In this document: piece by piece, positions 34,919 to 37,147 of the stretch
How positions within the stretch are numbered: position 1 is the stretch's first letter
How the letters are laid out: the number at the start of each line of letters is the position of its first letter
DNA from: UBA8828 sp046315175
GTDB lineage: Bacteria; Verrucomicrobiota; Verrucomicrobiia; Opitutales; UBA953
DNA: 37,147 bases
Direction of reading: 5' to 3'
NCBI GenBank assembly: GCA_046315175.1
Contig: JBKDBK010000114.1
Span: 1 to 37,147, forward strand
Notes under the pieces: model-generated
What the model was told of the DNA's origin: nothing
Seen by the model: the letters and a program-made list of their open reading frames with translations, nothing else
Databases searched by the model: none
Program-made: the position numbers and the translations under genes

Positions 34919-35670
34919 TGCCCACCCCCCGCGCGCGCTGCAGCAACCTCGCCGTCGGCCACGACGGACGGGAGGTCGTGGGCGGGGTCAGCTTCGCGGT
35001 CGAGCCCGGCCAGGTCGTCGCCGTCGTCGGGCCCTCCGGCTGCGGCAAGAGCACCCTCATGCGCGCCCTCGCCGGCCTCGATCCGGCGATGGCCGGCGAC
35101 TCCTGGATCCTCGGGGAGCGCCTCGGCGGGCTCGACGAGGCCGGGCGCGACGCCCTCCTGAGGCGCGTCGGCTTCATGTTCCAGGGCTCCGCCCTCTGGT
35201 CCTCCCTCACCCTGGCCGAGAACGTCGAGCTGCCCCTGCGCGAGTTCGCCCGCTGCGGCGCCCGCGAGCGACGCCTGCTCGCCCTCCACAAGCTCGGCCA
35301 GGTCGGCCTGCTGGGCGCCGCCGACAAGCTTCCCGCCGAGATCAGCGGCGGCATGGCCAAGCGCGCCGGCCTCGCCCGGGCCCTCGCCCTCGACCCCGAC
35401 GTCCTCTTCCTCGACGAGCCGAGCGCCGGACTCGACCCCGTCACCTCGGCGCGGCTCGACGACCTCATCCTGCGCCTGCGCGACGGGCTGGACACCTCCA
35501 TCGTCCTCGTCAGCCACGAGGTGCCCTCCATCCGCCGCCTCGCCGACTTCTGCGTTTACCTCGACCCCGAGAGCCGCACGATGGCCGCCACGGGCAAAAT
35601 CGACGACTTCCTTCGGCCCGACGCCCATCCCGGCGCCCGCGCCTTCTTCTCCCGCCACGCGCAACCATGA
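34918..35670 (+). CDS. mlaF: MlaF-type ABC transporter ATP-binding protein
   Basis: 250 residues. Cytoplasmic ATPase that powers the MlaE permease. Walker A GPSGCGKST (38-46), Q-loop FMFQGSALWSSLT, signature ISGGMAKRAGLARAL near 140 (SGGM is typical of MlaF), Walker B LFLDEPSAGLDP near 161-172, and the switch His in LVSHE. The ATG overlaps the mlaE stop, and the stop overlaps the mlaD ATG (ATGA), so the subunits are translationally coupled. The C-terminal extension past 230 (PDAHPGARAFF) matches MlaF-type tails. Confidence 0.93.
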   Translation: MPTPRARCSNLAVGHDGREVVGGVSFAVEPGQVVAVVGPSGCGKSTLMRALAGLDPAMAGDSWILGERLGGLDEAGRDALLRRVGFMFQGSALWSSLTLAENVELPLREFARCGARERRLLALHKLGQVGLLGAADKLPAEISGGMAKRAGLARALALDPDVLFLDEPSAGLDPVTSARLDDLILRLRDGLDTSIVLVSHEVPSIRRLADFCVYLDPESRTMAATGKIDDFLRPDAHPGARAFFSRHAQP

Positions 35671-36608
35671 GCACCTCCGCCAACCGCACCCTCATCGGGG
35701 TCTTCGTGCTCCTCGGCCTCGCGCTCTGCCTCGCCTTCCTCGTCGCCCTCGGCGGCGGCTGGCTCAAGGGAGACCGCCCCCGCCTCCTCGCCCGGTTCGA
35801 CCAGGACGTCAGCGGCCTCGACACCGGCTCCGCCGTCCGCCTCCGCGGCGTGGCCGTCGGCAAGGTCGCCTCCATCCTCATCCGCACCGGCAACGGCGAC
35901 GCCAAGTCCATCCCCGTGGTCATCGAGATCGATCCCGACCTGGCCGAGCGCCTCGGCGTCGGCGACACCCTCGGCACCCAGGAAGGGCTCGAGCAGGCTG
36001 TCCTCGGCGGCCTCACCGCCAAGCTCCGCCTCCAGTCGTTCGTCACCGGCATCCTCTACGTCGACCTCGATTACATCCCGGTCTCCGGCGAGCGGCAGAT
36101 CCGCCGCGCCGACGGCATGGCCGAGATCCCCACCGAGCTCTCCGACCACGTCGCCCTCACCCAGGCCGTCAGCCGAACCGTCGGCAACCTGAGCCAGGTC
36201 GACTTCTCCGGCCTCTCCGCCAAGCTCGGCCGCCTCGCCGACTCCGTCAACCGCCTCGCCGAGGACCCCGCCCTCGCCCAGGCCACGCGCGACCTCTCCG
36301 CGGCCATGGCCGCCTTCAACCGCGTCTCCGAGAAGCTCTCCCAGCAGATCGAGCCCCTCGGCCAGGACTTCCGCCTCACCGCCGAGGAGACCCGCCGCAC
36401 GCTCGGCAAGCTCGGTCAGGCGGCCGACAACCTTCAGGACCTCACCCGCGCCGGCGGCGCCACCCGCACCCAGCTCGACCAAGCCCTGGTCGACTTCGCC
36501 GAGGCCGCCCAGTCCGTGAAGTCCCTCGCCGACACCCTCGACCGCAACCCCGAGGCCATCCTCAAGGGCAAACGCCGTCCCGCGGAGGAGCCCACCCCCG
36601 CCAAATGA
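35667..36608 (+). CDS. mlaD: MlaD-type MCE-domain lipid-binding protein
   Basis: 313 residues. One N-terminal membrane anchor (8-30), then an MCE domain (about 37-115) with the typical SGLDTGSAVRLRGVAVGKV stretch and a loop after it (LRLQSFVTGILYVDLD). The C-terminal half (150-300) is predicted mostly helical, with repeats of NRLAEDPALAQATRDLSAA-like heptads that may form the needle or coil seen in longer MCE proteins. It is longer than E. coli MlaD (about 180), closer to PqiB/YebT-like or MlaD variants of non-proteobacteria. Start ATG overlaps the mlaF stop. It brings lipid from the periplasm to the permease. Confidence 0.92.
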   Translation: MSTSANRTLIGVFVLLGLALCLAFLVALGGGWLKGDRPRLLARFDQDVSGLDTGSAVRLRGVAVGKVASILIRTGNGDAKSIPVVIEIDPDLAERLGVGDTLGTQEGLEQAVLGGLTAKLRLQSFVTGILYVDLDYIPVSGERQIRRADGMAEIPTELSDHVALTQAVSRTVGNLSQVDFSGLSAKLGRLADSVNRLAEDPALAQATRDLSAAMAAFNRVSEKLSQQIEPLGQDFRLTAEETRRTLGKLGQAADNLQDLTRAGGATRTQLDQALVDFAEAAQSVKSLADTLDRNPEAILKGKRRPAEEPTPAK

Positions 36609-37147
36609 CGCGCGCCGTCATGTTCCTCGCCTGCCTGGGCCTCGGCGGCTGCCTCCCCGTCGGCGACAGCGACGCGCCGCGCCTCTGGGAACTCCCGCGG
36701 CCCGAGCACGAGGGGCCTCCCGTTAGGGTCTTCCTGCCGGTCGACCTGCGCACGCCGCGGGTGGTGGCCGCCGACCCGTCGGGCGCGCCGGTCGCGCGCG
36801 ACTTCGACCGCTGGGCCCTGCCGCTGCACGAGAGCATGGCGCGGATCATCTCGGAGCAGCTGGTCATCGGGCTGCCCGTGCGCCGCGCCACGGTCAACTT
36901 CCAAACCCTGCGGGTCAACACCAAGGGCGACGGCGAGCTTGCTGCCACCTACCGGGTCATCCTCTGGTCCTTTGTCGGCGGCCCCGACATCGAGCGAGAC
37001 GGCCGCATCGTCGCCTCCCTTGGCGGCGGCGAGGGAGAAGGCCTGGAGGATGCCGTGACCGCCTACGCCTGGGCCGCCCGCACCGTCGCGAAGCGAATCC
37101 GGTCGGATTACGAGCAGGCAGCCGAGGCCGAGGTTGCCAAACCCGCC
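36605..37147 (+). CDS. PqiC/YmbA-like lipoprotein, 3' end outside window
   Basis: Partial: 181 codons are open to the end of the window with no stop. The ATG overlaps the mlaD stop (ATGA). A lipobox LGGC at 13-16 predicts a lipoprotein with Cys16. The segment DFDRWALPLHESMARIISEQL resembles the DRWAxPL...L...L region of the ABC-type transport auxiliary lipoprotein family (PqiC/YmbA, DUF330), which ties MCE systems to the outer membrane. The body RVFLPVDLRTPRVV fits that fold. I rate the family as likely but not certain. Its place as the fourth gene of the mlaEFD operon supports an envelope lipid-transport role. Confidence 0.78.
   Translation, partial: MTRAVMFLACLGLGGCLPVGDSDAPRLWELPRPEHEGPPVRVFLPVDLRTPRVVAADPSGAPVARDFDRWALPLHESMARIISEQLVIGLPVRRATVNFQTLRVNTKGDGELAATYRVILWSFVGGPDIERDGRIVASLGGGEGEGLEDAVTAYAWAARTVAKRIRSDYEQAAEAEVAKPA

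Overview
The window is a very GC-rich bacterial chromosome segment packed with genes. It has no mobile element, CRISPR array, tRNA or rRNA that I can see, and no gene-free stretch longer than about 180 bases. The proteins resemble those of Verrucomicrobiota, probably the Opitutae lineage. Supporting points are a PEP-CTERM secreted protein with the Opitutae-like tail PEPSTYGLALAGLALG, a CdsA with a divergent signature, SCO and lipid-A-deacylase proteins typical of a diderm, and starts that almost all lack a Shine-Dalgarno sequence. The taxonomic call is inference from sequence resemblance, not from a marker tree.

Layout. 1-1913: lipid carrier, phospholipid and tRNA modification genes (uppS end, cdsA, miaA). 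1984-2524: a peroxiredoxin with its own terminator. 2704-6835: aconitase and the ribosomal protein S12 methylthiotransferase rimO. 6842-9346 (minus): a SNF2-type helicase. 9499-16105: a 2-oxoglutarate dehydrogenase operon (sucA, sucB, lpd) ending in a strong terminator, with a secreted PEP-CTERM metalloprotease gene between sucA and sucB. 16107-20624: ilvE and a two-gene heterodimeric ABC exporter. 20640-20732 (minus): a gene for the small bacterial SRP RNA (ffs).

20804-30137: valS followed, with gaps of 1-19 bases, by seven genes that look like one amino-sugar operon: nagB, a ROK-type kinase, a membrane protein, a PIG-L (LmbE) deacetylase, a sugar nucleotidyltransferase, an N-acetylhexosamine 1-kinase (NahK)-like protein and a UDP-sugar 4-epimerase. 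Together they could carry amino sugars down to fructose-6-phosphate (deacetylase, kinase, deaminase) and up to nucleotide sugars (1-kinase, nucleotidyltransferase, epimerase). I consider this the most interesting system in the window.

30160-33697 (minus): an operon read as LpxR-like lipid A deacylase, Ppx/GppA phosphatase, SCO-family copper/redox protein, and an unrecognised membrane-anchored protein with an internal duplication. 33800-37147: a divergent Mla-type lipid transport operon (STAS-MlaE fusion, MlaF, MlaD, PqiC-like lipoprotein) that runs off the window. Aconitase and the OGDH complex place two TCA-cycle blocks within about 13 kb, and the right end is devoted to the outer membrane.
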